Source: Paenibacillus_E qinlingensis_A
Lineage (GTDB): Bacteria; Bacillota; Bacilli; Paenibacillales; NBRC-103111
Direction: 5' to 3'
Assembly: GCF_031455095.1 (NCBI RefSeq)
Contig: NZ_JAVDSB010000008.1
Span: 62,001 to 126,000 of the forward strand
Length of the DNA stretch: 64,000 nt
Below, piece by piece: positions 7,690 to 16,278 of this stretch. The position numbers were made by a program, and so were the translations under genes. The notes under the pieces are model-generated. The model did no database searches. It had not been told where the DNA came from and saw nothing but the letters and a program-made list of their open reading frames with translations. Positions within the stretch are counted from its first letter, which is position 1. Every line of letters starts with the position of its first letter.

Positions 7690-8071
7690 ACCTCATCCAT
7701 CCCATCTCAACGATTAAGAATCTAAGCTCATTATACGCGGTTATGGGCTTAAAATCCTGAATAATTCCTAAAAAATGGCTGAATGCTCCCTGAAGTTATG
7801 TTTGAAGAATGGGCGCTTTCCTGCAGAAGCCTAGGCACAAAGGGAAATATGTCCTCATATGATGGAGTAGTTTACTTTGCTTGAGCAGTAATACCATTGT
7901 GACCATATGAGAAAAGATACGTTTTCGACGAACGAAAATAGCTTTCTTGTTGGCGATAAAATCTAACTTTCCCGGGGCCCCGCAAAGGTCACTTTGTAGG
8001 GGAGAATAGCGGTCGATCATCCTTGAATGACCTCGATAGGGATTTTCTCATGCTGGAAGGAGTGTTCACTA
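7690..8071. other. Intergenic region without a convincing gene
   Basis: This 382-bp divergent gap separates the apbE group (minus) from the YheC/D cluster (plus). A minus-strand TATAAT (7730-7735) is present but with a poor -35. I see no RNA structure of known type. The end carries GGAAGGAG just before the first ATP-grasp gene. Confidence 0.4.
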
Positions 8072-9463
8072 TTGACCAGAACGAAAGTTGGCGTATCCAT
8101 TCAAAGCACCAGCATTTATTTGGATGATCGGACCGTTGTTCTAAGTGCAGCCATTGCAAAAAAATGGAAAGTTCCATCCAATCAAATGATTAACATGCGA
8201 TTCGGCTCTTATCAGCAGGATGTCAAAGTGGTCACAGCTGCTGTACCGAATAGCCTCCGCGTCGACCCTGCGCTTGCATCTAAGATAGGTCTTCAACAAG
8301 GGGCTCGGCTTACGATCAACTATAAGCCAACTTCGAATACAATGTCGATTGGACCCTTAATTGGCGTAATGATTAGCCGCGTTAATGCGAGTTCCCAGAG
8401 TCGCCCATTCGGTCCAATTACCACCTTTTGCAAAGAGTTGACTGTTGCTTGTGATCAATTAGGGGCTAGTGTATGTTTCTTCCCACCCAAAGAAATGCGC
8501 GCCAATCCCCAATCCATTTCTGCTTATTCCTACGCAAATGGCTCTTGGAGTAAAAGAACGTTCCCTATTCCGAATGTCATCTACAATCGACTCACCTCAC
8601 GCAAGTACGAGAATATGACCAATGTCCAGCAGTTCATGAAAGACGTCAAATCTCGCTATGGCACGGAAATTTTTAATGAGAAATATTTGAACAAAACAGA
8701 GGTGTTTGAGGCTTTACGCAAAGATAGCTCATTGCATACCTACTTACCTGAGTCTCATCTTTTCAAAAACTTTCAAATGCTGAAATCTATGGCCGGCCGC
8801 CACAGCACGTTATTCCTTAAACCAATTACTGGAAGTCTTGGCAATGGCATTATTCGTATTCGAAGAGATGGCCTTGGTGAATCGTATACAGCTCATTCAA
8901 CTAGTCTTGCTGGTGTACGCAGACAAACGTTCCCTTCTTTGCTAGCCGTGTTTCAATCCATTTCTGGGAAGCTGAAAACGCAGCGCTTTCAAATTCAACA
9001 AGGGCTTGATCTCATTACAACCGAGGGAAATCCAATTGATTTCCGTGCACTTGTACAGCGGGGGGAAAAAGGAGAATGGGAAATTACTTCCATTGTCGGT
9101 CGGATTGCAGGTGCGCAGCACTTTGTTTCCAACTTGGCACGAGGCGGATCCTTATCCACGGTACCGGCAGCGTTAGCCAAAGCCTCGTTCTCGACAACTG
9201 CAGCCCGCGCCTCCATTATACGTCGATTACGCAAAGCCTCGTTGGATATCGCTAAAGGAATCGAAACTCAGATTCCCAGTCATTTCGGTGAACTAGGCAT
9301 TGATCTTGCCGTAGATCGATTAGGTAGAGTTTGGCTGCTTGAAGTGAACTCCAAACCTTCGAAAGACGATAATACAGCTCTTAACACGGATAATACTAAA
9401 AATAAAATTAGGCCTTCTGTCAAAACATTAGTCAAATACGCTCGCTTTCTAGCGAAGTATTGA
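8072..9463 (+). CDS. YheC/YheD-family ATP-grasp protein 1 (long form)
   Basis: I choose the TTG at 8072 because GGAAGGAG lies eight bases upstream; the product is then 463 residues. Residues about 1-95 form an N-terminal beta-rich domain that also occurs in paralogue 3. After SIGPLIGVMIS comes the YheC/D ATP-grasp region: KRTFPIPNVIYNRL, the glycine-rich loop FLKPITGSLGNGIIRI, DFRALVQ and the metal/ATP site GIDLAVDRLGRVWLLEVNSKP. The family is linked to the spore coat in Bacillus; its ligase substrate is unknown. First of five head-to-tail paralogues. Confidence 0.85.
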   Translation: MTRTKVGVSIQSTSIYLDDRTVVLSAAIAKKWKVPSNQMINMRFGSYQQDVKVVTAAVPNSLRVDPALASKIGLQQGARLTINYKPTSNTMSIGPLIGVMISRVNASSQSRPFGPITTFCKELTVACDQLGASVCFFPPKEMRANPQSISAYSYANGSWSKRTFPIPNVIYNRLTSRKYENMTNVQQFMKDVKSRYGTEIFNEKYLNKTEVFEALRKDSSLHTYLPESHLFKNFQMLKSMAGRHSTLFLKPITGSLGNGIIRIRRDGLGESYTAHSTSLAGVRRQTFPSLLAVFQSISGKLKTQRFQIQQGLDLITTEGNPIDFRALVQRGEKGEWEITSIVGRIAGAQHFVSNLARGGSLSTVPAALAKASFSTTAARASIIRRLRKASLDIAKGIETQIPSHFGELGIDLAVDRLGRVWLLEVNSKPSKDDNTALNTDNTKNKIRPSVKTLVKYARFLAKY

Positions 9464-9468
9464 GGTGA

Positions 9469-10584
9469 ATGATGCGAATGCGAACACAACGCCCTTTGTT
9501 AGGTATCATGGTTACCGAACTGAACCGCGACCTTCCTTTTGCCAGCTCCAGTTTCTATCAGAATCTAACCATACAGGGTGCTAACAAAGGCATCGATGTG
9601 TTTGTTTTCTCGCCTAATCGCATCGATTGGCTGCAAGCAACGGTACGGGGTTATATGTATGATCGGACACAGTTGGCCTGGATTACCAAGCTGTTCCCTC
9701 TTCCATCACTTATTTATGATCGTTGCTTCTTCGGTACGAAGCAGAGTTATCTCACTTATCAATATCATGTGCGCAAATTGCGAGAACTCCCCACCATCCG
9801 CTTTCTAGGTTACGGACTTGGCGGCAAATGGGAAGTAGGCCAGATTCTCCATCAAGATGCTGCTCTCCGTCCATTCTTGCCAGAGACTAGTCAATTACGG
9901 AGCGGTCAGCAACTTGAAACGTGGCTGCAGAGCCAGCAAGACGTATTCCTAAAGCCCCAAGGTGGAAGTCAAGGCAAAGGTGCCATACACATACACAAAG
10001 ATGGCCACCTTTTTCAAGTAAAAGGAAGAGATGGACGTAACCAACCCGTAGCAGCAGAGTTCCAAAAATGGACCACTTGCTGGCAGTGGCTGAAGCGTTT
10101 ATTAGGTTCCCGTCCCTACCTCCTGCAACAATATTTGCATCTCCACTCTATGAACGGGATGTCTTACGATGTTCGTTCCTTAGTACAGAAAAACGGACGC
10201 GGGAATTGGGAACACACAGGAGTGGCCGTTCGCGTAGGTCAACCAGGAAGCATTACCTCCAATCTGCATGGCGGAGGAACTGCCGAAGACGCAAGCGATT
10301 ATCTCACCAGAGAATTTGGTCAATCAAAGTCAACGCAACTGATGGATACGATCGATATGCTATCTAAGCACATACCATCCGTACTGGAGTCCTATCATGG
10401 TCGATTAGCCGAGCTAGGCATTGATTTCGGCATTGATACCAGCGGAAGCGTGTGGATTCTAGAAGTCAATTCAAAGCCGGGCCGAACGATTTTCGCCCGT
10501 TTGCATAATGAACGAGCACGAACAAAATCAATTACAAATCCGATCCACTATGCTGGATTTTTGTTGAACAAACAGCTGAGCTGA
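9469..10584 (+). CDS. YheC/YheD-family ATP-grasp protein 2 (short form)
   Basis: The protein (371 residues from the first ATG) lacks the N-terminal domain of paralogue 1 and opens directly with LLGIMVTELNRDLPF. Conserved parts are KLFPLPSLIYDRCFF, FLKPQGGSQGKGAIHI, DVRSLVQKNGRGNWE, SNLHGGGTAEDA and GIDTSGSVWILEVNSKPGR. The site GAGGTGA overlaps the stop of paralogue 1. ATGs at 9472 or 9478 have better spacing than the one at 9469, so the true start may lie 3-9 bases downstream. Tight packing indicates coupling with the upstream gene. All expected ATP-grasp acidic/Asn residues (EVNSK) are present. Confidence 0.85.
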   Translation: MMRMRTQRPLLGIMVTELNRDLPFASSSFYQNLTIQGANKGIDVFVFSPNRIDWLQATVRGYMYDRTQLAWITKLFPLPSLIYDRCFFGTKQSYLTYQYHVRKLRELPTIRFLGYGLGGKWEVGQILHQDAALRPFLPETSQLRSGQQLETWLQSQQDVFLKPQGGSQGKGAIHIHKDGHLFQVKGRDGRNQPVAAEFQKWTTCWQWLKRLLGSRPYLLQQYLHLHSMNGMSYDVRSLVQKNGRGNWEHTGVAVRVGQPGSITSNLHGGGTAEDASDYLTREFGQSKSTQLMDTIDMLSKHIPSVLESYHGRLAELGIDFGIDTSGSVWILEVNSKPGRTIFARLHNERARTKSITNPIHYAGFLLNKQLS

Positions 10585-10686
10585 CAGGAGCTAAGCTTTG
10601 TTTGAATGTGCTCATGGGGGCAGAATGTCATCTGCTTGTTTGACACGGAAAGCCCCGTAGGGCAACAAGTTTAGGAGGGTAACCTA

Positions 10687-12051
10687 ATGAGTTTGACATC
10701 GTGTATGCTCCACGCCGTACAACGAACAGATAGATCGGTCTACTTAACGAGTGATCTCGCCAAAGCTTTACGGTTAACCGGAACTAAATCCATTACTGTA
10801 AAGGTTGGGAGTAAAGGGACTTCGTTACCGGTCCGTTTGATCAAAAAAAGTGGTCAGCATATGTACATCCCGCTTTCCCTAATGGCCTCCTTGCGTATAC
10901 CTCGCACAGGGAATGTGTTAGTCATCAATACCAACAATAAAGAACTTCGCATCGGTCCGCTTATTGGCGTTCTAACCAATGTGGAAAGCGGTACATCACC
11001 TTTCGGTTCCAAAACAGGCTTCATTCGTCAAGTGATCAACACAGGTTCACAACGCTCTTTCAGCTTTGCTTTTAGCCCTAAGAGTGTGAATTGGATTTCA
11101 GAAACCGTATCAGGCATTATCCCCAAAGAAGGCGGAGGTTGGACACGTAAAACATTCCCGCTTCCAGATGTTATCTACAATCGGCTATCCAGCCGTAAAG
11201 CAGAGAAATCAGCAGGCATGGAGGGTTTTAAGAATCGCTTTGTGAGCCGGGGGATTCCAATCTTTAACTGGAGCTTCTTTGATAAATGGGATGTTTACAA
11301 ACTATTAGACGGTGACGAAGCATTTCGTTTCGTACCTGAATCCCGCATAAATCCCACTGCCGAGCAGATCAAAGATATGCTCGATAAACATAAATTTATT
11401 TACTTGAAACCAACAGCAGGCAGCTTAGGCATCGGTATTTATCGCGTGACTTATAATCCGAAGCGCGGTTATTTCGTCCGGTATCGAAAAGCCAATAAAA
11501 ATGTATTGATTCGTTATTCCAAATTTGAAGGCTTGATGCAGATGCTGGGAACAGGACGGGGTCGATTAGCAAGCTACGTTGCCCAACAAGGGATTCGGCT
11601 TATAGAAATTGATAATTGCCCTATCGATTTCCGTTTTCATTTAACAAAAAATGGTAGTAATCAGTGGGTAGTCGCTGCCATTGGGGCTAAGAAGTCTGGT
11701 AAAGGCAGTGTTACCACACATATCCGCAACGGCGGCCAACTCATGACACCGGAGCAGGTTCTTCGTTTAGTTTATGGGGCACGTGGGGAACAGATTCTCG
11801 ATAATGCCAAGGAAACAGCGATTAAGCTCGCGCAAGGCATTGAAAATAATTACAATCATTTGCTCGGTGAACTTGGATTCGATATCGGTATTGATCAAAA
11901 TGAAAAAATATGGATGTTCGAAGCCAATGCGAAACCTGGTCGATCGATTTTCAAACATCCCTCACTAAAAGACGGAGATAACGCCACACTGCAAAGTGTC
12001 TATGAGCATTGCCTTTATTTGAGCCGCTTCCGCTCAAGGAGGGAGAACTAA
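10687..12051 (+). CDS. YheC/YheD-family ATP-grasp protein 3 (long form)
   Basis: The 454-residue protein again carries an N-terminal domain (about 1-95, ending LRIGPLIGVLTN), followed by the ATP-grasp region: KTFPLPDVIYNRLSSRK, YLKPTAGSLGIGIYRV, DFRFHLTKNG, THIRNGGQ and GIDQNEKIWMFEANAKPGR. The C-terminal acidic motif has EANAKP where paralogues 1 and 2 have EVNSKP. The start ATG has an excellent AGGAGGG site. A 100-bp spacer precedes it, the only sizeable gap inside the cluster. The stop overlaps the next start as TAATG. Confidence 0.85.
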   Translation: MSLTSCMLHAVQRTDRSVYLTSDLAKALRLTGTKSITVKVGSKGTSLPVRLIKKSGQHMYIPLSLMASLRIPRTGNVLVINTNNKELRIGPLIGVLTNVESGTSPFGSKTGFIRQVINTGSQRSFSFAFSPKSVNWISETVSGIIPKEGGGWTRKTFPLPDVIYNRLSSRKAEKSAGMEGFKNRFVSRGIPIFNWSFFDKWDVYKLLDGDEAFRFVPESRINPTAEQIKDMLDKHKFIYLKPTAGSLGIGIYRVTYNPKRGYFVRYRKANKNVLIRYSKFEGLMQMLGTGRGRLASYVAQQGIRLIEIDNCPIDFRFHLTKNGSNQWVVAAIGAKKSGKGSVTTHIRNGGQLMTPEQVLRLVYGARGEQILDNAKETAIKLAQGIENNYNHLLGELGFDIGIDQNEKIWMFEANAKPGRSIFKHPSLKDGDNATLQSVYEHCLYLSRFRSRREN

Positions 12052-13178
12052 TGGGTTTTACCCTTCATGAGAAATCTTCTAAACCTACATTAGCTATCCT
12101 CACGGTAAAAGACAGTTCCCGTGTATTTCGGGGAAACTTAGATAACTTTCTTGATCTGATTCGAACAGGTGAACGCTATGGGCTCGACGTGTATGTCGTA
12201 ACTACGAAAGACTTCAGTATTTCAAACTCTGAAATGTACGGTTATCGCTTTCACCCAAGTGCGAAGAAATGGAGCAGGGAACTCGTTCCCTCTCCTCAAG
12301 TTGTCTATAACCGTATTCCCTACCGCAAAATGGAAATGAAACCAGAGGTTCAACAAACCATTCAAGCCTGCAAGCGCAGCACCAGCATTCATTTATTCAA
12401 TCCTTCCTTTTTTAACAAATGGACATTATTCAGTTGGTTAAATAGCGCGAAGGAAAGTAAGCCGTTCATGCCTGATACGTTGCAAATGAATGAAGCATCC
12501 GATGTCTCCCAATTACTACAGAAGCACCCCGTCCTCTACTTGAAACCCGTTAAAGGTAAAGCAGGCATGGGGATTATGCGGATAGATCGCGTAAATGCGA
12601 AGGGACACAGTGGACACTATCGTTTGAGCCGTCTTCATGAGAAGAAAATGGTTTATAGCTATCACAATACGGCAGATGATATCTGGCAGGAATGGGACCG
12701 TCATCGCGGTGGCCAAGATTATATCGTCCAACAAGGTATTGCACTTACCCGCTTCAAAGAACGTGCCTATGATTTGCGTGCTCTAGTCCAGAAAACCGCA
12801 AAAGGTGAATGGAATGTTTCGGGTATTGGAGCCCGAGTTGCTGGTAAAGCAAGTATTACAACACACGTTCCGCGCGGAGGCTCGATTGACGAACCGCGAA
12901 AGCTGCTCACCTATGCTTTTGGAGCTAAAGAGGCCAAAAACATTTTAAAACGAGTGGGAGCCGCGGTTGTTACCTTAGCCACTCAAATAGAGAAATCATC
13001 GGGTAATCCACTTGGCGAAATGTCGATGGATATTGGTGTTGACACTTCTGGACACATCTGGTTCTTTGAGGCAAATTCGAAGCCAATGAAATTCGACGAA
13101 CCCCGAATCCGCCAGAAATCACTTGAACGAATTATTCAATACAGCTTGCATTTGATTAATTCTAGGAGAAGAAGGTGA
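12051..13178 (+). CDS. YheC/YheD-family ATP-grasp protein 4 (short form)
   Basis: The ATG at 12051 overlaps the TAA of paralogue 3 and follows AAGGAGGGAG, giving 375 residues; a longer in-frame extension exists but would overlap the upstream gene. The protein has no N-terminal extra domain. Motifs are ELVPSPQVVYNRIPYRK, YLKPVKGKAGMGIMRI, DLRALVQKTAKGEWN, THVPRGGS and GVDTSGHIWFFEANSKP. The second Gly-rich loop position differs (GKAGMG rather than GSLG/GSQG), so nucleotide or substrate handling may have diverged. The reaction is unknown for the family. Confidence 0.85.
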   Translation: MGFTLHEKSSKPTLAILTVKDSSRVFRGNLDNFLDLIRTGERYGLDVYVVTTKDFSISNSEMYGYRFHPSAKKWSRELVPSPQVVYNRIPYRKMEMKPEVQQTIQACKRSTSIHLFNPSFFNKWTLFSWLNSAKESKPFMPDTLQMNEASDVSQLLQKHPVLYLKPVKGKAGMGIMRIDRVNAKGHSGHYRLSRLHEKKMVYSYHNTADDIWQEWDRHRGGQDYIVQQGIALTRFKERAYDLRALVQKTAKGEWNVSGIGARVAGKASITTHVPRGGSIDEPRKLLTYAFGAKEAKNILKRVGAAVVTLATQIEKSSGNPLGEMSMDIGVDTSGHIWFFEANSKPMKFDEPRIRQKSLERIIQYSLHLINSRRRR

Positions 13179-13184
13179 TTATGC

Positions 13185-14291
13185 TTGGCTCAAGAACGAC
13201 TAGGCGTACTCGCTATCTATCTAAACAACTCACGACTTGAAGAACTGGCTTATTTCAAACGGCTAAGCAAGGAAGGCCAACGACTAGGCGTTCAAGTTGA
13301 GGTATTCACTCCGGCGGATGTACAGGGAAACGCAGTGCGAACACTCACATTTGACTCCAATCGAGGAAGATGGCTTCGGAAATACACCACCTTACCTCCC
13401 ATTATCTATGATCGTTGCCGCTATAAAGCCGCGGCGAATTATCATATGCTTCAAGCCTTTCGCAATCGACATGCCAAGCTCATCTATTTAAGTAAACCAC
13501 TCGCGAATAAATGGTCAATGCATCAAACCTTATCACAAAGCACAGCTATTCGTCCCTATCTCCCCGCCACAGTTCGCTACAGTTCGATCTCCGAGTTAAT
13601 GAAGTTTCTAAAGAAATATAAGCTCATTTATGTTAAACCGAAGAATGGCACTGGGGGAAGAGGGATTCTACGAATTGAACAAATCTCCCCCGATTTGTAT
13701 TTGTTGCAAGGTAGAAATCAATATCGCTCCATCATCGCGCCTTTCAGAGCGAATGAAAGACAGCTGGCCATCAAGCTGCATACGCTGAATCTGAGCCCTG
13801 ACTATGTCGTTCAGCAAGGTATTCATCTGACTCTGAATGACGGTCGTGTTCATGACTATCGTTTGCTTATTCAGAAAAATGGTCAAGGCGAATGGGAAGT
13901 AACGGGGTGTGCAGGAAGAATCGGTCCTCATCGCAGTATTACATCGAATCTTCACGGCGGCGGTACGGCTGTAACGCAAGATCGCTTGTTAAGTTATCGG
14001 TTCCCTTCCCCAGAGAAAAGAGAATCCATCAAGGAAGAGATGAACGAATTCGCTTATAAACTGGCCGACTACTTGGAAGTCAAATTCGGTAAGCTGTGTG
14101 AGTTGGGCATGGACATCGCCGTCGATCTCAAAGGCAATGTCTGGCTGCTAGAAGTGAATCCGAAGCCTTCCCGGGAAGTATTCCGCAGAATAGGTCAGCA
14201 TGCCACTTACCAGAAAGCCGTCACACGACCACTCGAATATGCGCTCTGGATGCTCAGTCAAAAAAAAAGCGTTGACGATAGGAATGATTAA
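13185..14291 (+). CDS. YheC/YheD-family ATP-grasp protein 5 (short form)
   Basis: The start is TTG at 13185, behind GAAGGTGA; the nearby ATG at 13181 is out of frame. The 368-residue protein contains YTTLPPIIYDRCRYK, YVKPKNGTGGRGILRI, DYRLLIQKNGQGEWE, SNLHGGGTAV and GMDIAVDLKGNVWLLEVNPKPSR. It is closest in pattern to paralogue 2 (YDRC, SNLHGGG). A strong terminator closes the cluster eight bases after the stop. All five products seem intact and lack signal peptides, so they should work in the cytosol of the cell or mother cell. Confidence 0.85.
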   Translation: MAQERLGVLAIYLNNSRLEELAYFKRLSKEGQRLGVQVEVFTPADVQGNAVRTLTFDSNRGRWLRKYTTLPPIIYDRCRYKAAANYHMLQAFRNRHAKLIYLSKPLANKWSMHQTLSQSTAIRPYLPATVRYSSISELMKFLKKYKLIYVKPKNGTGGRGILRIEQISPDLYLLQGRNQYRSIIAPFRANERQLAIKLHTLNLSPDYVVQQGIHLTLNDGRVHDYRLLIQKNGQGEWEVTGCAGRIGPHRSITSNLHGGGTAVTQDRLLSYRFPSPEKRESIKEEMNEFAYKLADYLEVKFGKLCELGMDIAVDLKGNVWLLEVNPKPSREVFRRIGQHATYQKAVTRPLEYALWMLSQKKSVDDRND

Positions 14292-14298
14292 TAACATA

Positions 14299-14342
14299 TA
14301 AAAACAAGCGTTGCACTCGATAGAGTGAACGCTTGTTTTTTG
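14299..14342. terminator. Bidirectional terminator closing the ATP-grasp cluster
   Basis: AAAACAAGCGTT and AACGCTTGTTTT form a 12-bp stem around an inner CACTC/GAGTG stem, with T runs on both strands. It also serves the convergent ArsR-family gene. Confidence 0.85.
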
Positions 14343-14348
14343 TACAGC

Positions 14349-14723
14349 TTAGTCGTGACCTAGATGCCCCATCGTTTGAACAAAAATCTGCTCAATATGC
14401 TCATCATCCAGCGAGTAGTAGACCGTCTTTCCTTCTTTGCGTCTCTTGACAATATGCAGATCCCTCAAATACCTTAGTTGATGTGAAACCGCAGATTGCT
14501 CCATCCCTATTCGCAGCCCAAGATCATGAACACAAAGCTCTTTATTCAGCAAAAAATATATAATTTTAACGCGTGTTGGATCTCCCAAAGCTTTGAAAAT
14601 CTCAGCAATCCCAATCGCTTGCTCATCGGCTAGCCCAATCTCGCTCTCAACTTGATTCGGATCCGAATGCACGCAGCTGCAATCCTCAGCGACCGTATTT
14701 ACTTCCAGCAATCCTTTATCCAC
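14349..14723 (-). CDS. ArsR/SmtB-family zinc-type metal sensor repressor
   Basis: The 124-residue winged-helix protein carries an N-terminal CSC pair (C15, C17), ELCVHDL at the alpha-3 region (C64) and the recognition helix SAVSHQLRYLR. The last helix has D107, H109, H120 and H123, exactly the D-x-H-x10-H-x2-H alpha-5 zinc site of CzrA/SmtB sensors. Metal binding is expected to release the operator. The gene follows the CDF exporter by 28 bp on the same strand, so it is autoregulated through the operator at 15841-15860. The extra Cys pair recalls ZiaR/CadC-type sensors and might widen metal range to Cd. Confidence 0.85.
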   Translation of the reverse strand: MDKGLLEVNTVAEDCSCVHSDPNQVESEIGLADEQAIGIAEIFKALGDPTRVKIIYFLLNKELCVHDLGLRIGMEQSAVSHQLRYLRDLHIVKRRKEGKTVYYSLDDEHIEQIFVQTMGHLGHD

Positions 14724-14751
14724 GCTTATCCCCTCCTGACTTCGCTACTTT

Positions 14752-15795
14752 TTATACTTGAAGAGCCTGGTGGTTGTTCGTTGACTTCTCGATTTGGATC
14801 GTCGTGTGCGTTATGCCAAATTGTTTCTCAATCGCAGTAATCCCTTGTTGCAGAATGACTTGACTGTCTTGATCATCCTTTATCAACAGATGGCAGCTTA
14901 AAGCTTCCATACCCGAAGTAATCGTCCACACATGTAAATCATGTACGTCAACGACACCCTCAATACCTTCTAGGACTTGTTTCACAGATGTCATCGAGAT
15001 CGCATAGGGTGTTCCTTCCATCAAGATGTGAAGCGTTGATTTAAGTACAGCCCATGCCCCCTTCAAAATAAGAAGAGACACAATAATACTTATGATCGGA
15101 TCGGCCACATACCACCCAAACAGAAGCATCAAAGCACCAGCAATGATTGCACCTACAGAGCCTAACGCATCTCCTAATATATGCAAATAAGCACTGCGTA
15201 AATTCAAATTGCCATGAACATCTCCTTTGCGCATGAGCGACCAGGCACTTAATAAATTGGCGAGTAGTCCGATACACGCAATCAACATCATAGACCCGCT
15301 AGCAACGACTGTAGGCTGAAGGAAACGTTCAATGGCTTCCCATATAATGAGTCCAGCAATGACGAATAACGTCACCGCATTAAAGAGTGCAGCCAATATC
15401 TCAAAACGATGAAAACCGAAGGATAATCGCCCCGTCGTCGGCTTCGCTGCAAACCACAGAGCCAATAGACTTAATGCTAATGCACCAGCATCGCTTAACA
15501 TATGGCCCGAATCCGAGAGCAGCGCCAAACTATTCGTCCAGAGGCCGCCAACAAATTCAACTAACATGATGCCCGCTGTTATGCATAAGGCAATGAGTAA
15601 TCCCGCCTTATTACCAGAATGTCCATGATGATGCCCATGTCCGTGATGATGATGGCCGTGTCCATGACTGTGTCCATGATGATCGTCATAACCGTGATGG
15701 CTGTGCCCTTCATGAGCTTGATGCTCATGGCCTTTCTTCTCATGCCCATGGTCATGTCCACATGCGTGTTCCTTTTCCGAATCATGCTGATGCAT
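14752..15795 (-). CDS. Cation diffusion facilitator (CzcD/ZitB-type zinc exporter)
   Basis: The 347-residue protein has a very His-rich cytosolic N-terminus (about 27 His in the first 62 residues), six membrane helices and a C-terminal ferredoxin-like cytosolic domain. HMLSDAGALALSLLALW (about 97-113) and HILGDALGSVGAIIAG (about 205-220) provide the HxxxD metal sites of helices II and V, typical of Zn/Cd/Co exporters driven by the proton or potassium gradient. It is the first gene of an operon with the ArsR-family sensor. The His-rich stretch may buffer zinc. Confidence 0.9.
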   Translation of the reverse strand: MHQHDSEKEHACGHDHGHEKKGHEHQAHEGHSHHGYDDHHGHSHGHGHHHHGHGHHHGHSGNKAGLLIALCITAGIMLVEFVGGLWTNSLALLSDSGHMLSDAGALALSLLALWFAAKPTTGRLSFGFHRFEILAALFNAVTLFVIAGLIIWEAIERFLQPTVVASGSMMLIACIGLLANLLSAWSLMRKGDVHGNLNLRSAYLHILGDALGSVGAIIAGALMLLFGWYVADPIISIIVSLLILKGAWAVLKSTLHILMEGTPYAISMTSVKQVLEGIEGVVDVHDLHVWTITSGMEALSCHLLIKDDQDSQVILQQGITAIEKQFGITHTTIQIEKSTNNHQALQV

Positions 15796-15840
15796 GGCAT
15801 TCCCTCCCTAGCTGCTCACAAATGAGGTCTATATCTTTAT

Positions 15841-15860
15841 ATATGAATGATTGCTCATAT
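15841..15860. promoter_or_regulatory. ArsR/SmtB-type operator
   Basis: ATATGA-N8-TCATAT with an ATGATTGC centre matches the imperfect 12-2-12 operator used by zinc-responsive ArsR/SmtB repressors. It sits directly downstream of the -10 of the czcD-like operon promoter, where binding would block initiation. Confidence 0.75.
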
Positions 15861-15864
15861 GTTA

Positions 15865-15894
15865 ATAATAAATAAGCAGACTTGCCAGTGTCAA
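15865..15894 (-). promoter_or_regulatory. Promoter of the CDF/ArsR operon
   Basis: On the minus strand TTGACA (15889-15894), an 18-bp spacer and TATTAT (15865-15870) precede the operator and the exporter gene. The -35 is a perfect consensus match. Confidence 0.7.
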
Positions 15895-15913
15895 TAGGCT
15901 TCACCAAAAATAA

Positions 15914-15957
15914 AAGACCGATTCATCAACTCACGTATGTGAGTTTGAATCGGTCTT
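15914..15957. terminator. Terminator between germination gene and CDF operon
   Basis: AAGACCGATTCA pairs with TGAATCGGTCTT over an inner AACTCA/TGAGTT stem. It would terminate the minus-strand gene ending at 15979. Confidence 0.75.
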
Positions 15958-15978
15958 CACCGTGCTCAGCTCCATGGA

Positions 15979-16203
15979 CTAGGTCCCTGTCGCTGTTTTA
16001 TTCGCTCCCGCTTCAATCACGTCAGGATCTAACGTAATCGTTGCACTGAAAACGGATGTGGAAATCGAGAAATCCCCTGTGATTCCACCGCCAGCGCCTG
16101 TATATGTTTTGGAGGCACTTGTCGGGGCAATGACAGCTGTATCTCCGTTAATCAGGTTTCCTTCATTCCTTATAATATTAAATATTCCTACAAAAGAAGG
16201 CAT
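15979..16203 (-). CDS. GerPA/GerPF-family spore germination protein
   Basis: From the ATG at 16203 (AAAGGTG ten bases upstream) the product has 74 residues. The opening PSFVGIFNIIRNEGNLINGD and the central SKTYTGAGGGITGDFS are characteristic of the GerPA/GerPF family, small proteins that help germinants pass the spore coat. In Bacillus they come in a six-gene gerP operon; here the gene stands alone, as single-copy family members often do in Paenibacillus. No sporulation promoter was clear enough to annotate. Confidence 0.8.
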   Translation of the reverse strand: MPSFVGIFNIIRNEGNLINGDTAVIAPTSASKTYTGAGGGITGDFSISTSVFSATITLDPDVIEAGANKTATGT

Positions 16204-16278
16204 TCTGATCAGCACCTTTATCTCTCAATGTGCTACAGTGTATGCCCAAAGGACCCGCTTTGCGACAACCTGCGTGAA

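Noticed and set aside
15579..15825. Frames rich in Met and Ile opposite or beside the His-rich start of the CDF gene
   Set aside because: Shadow frames of the CAT/CAC His codons.
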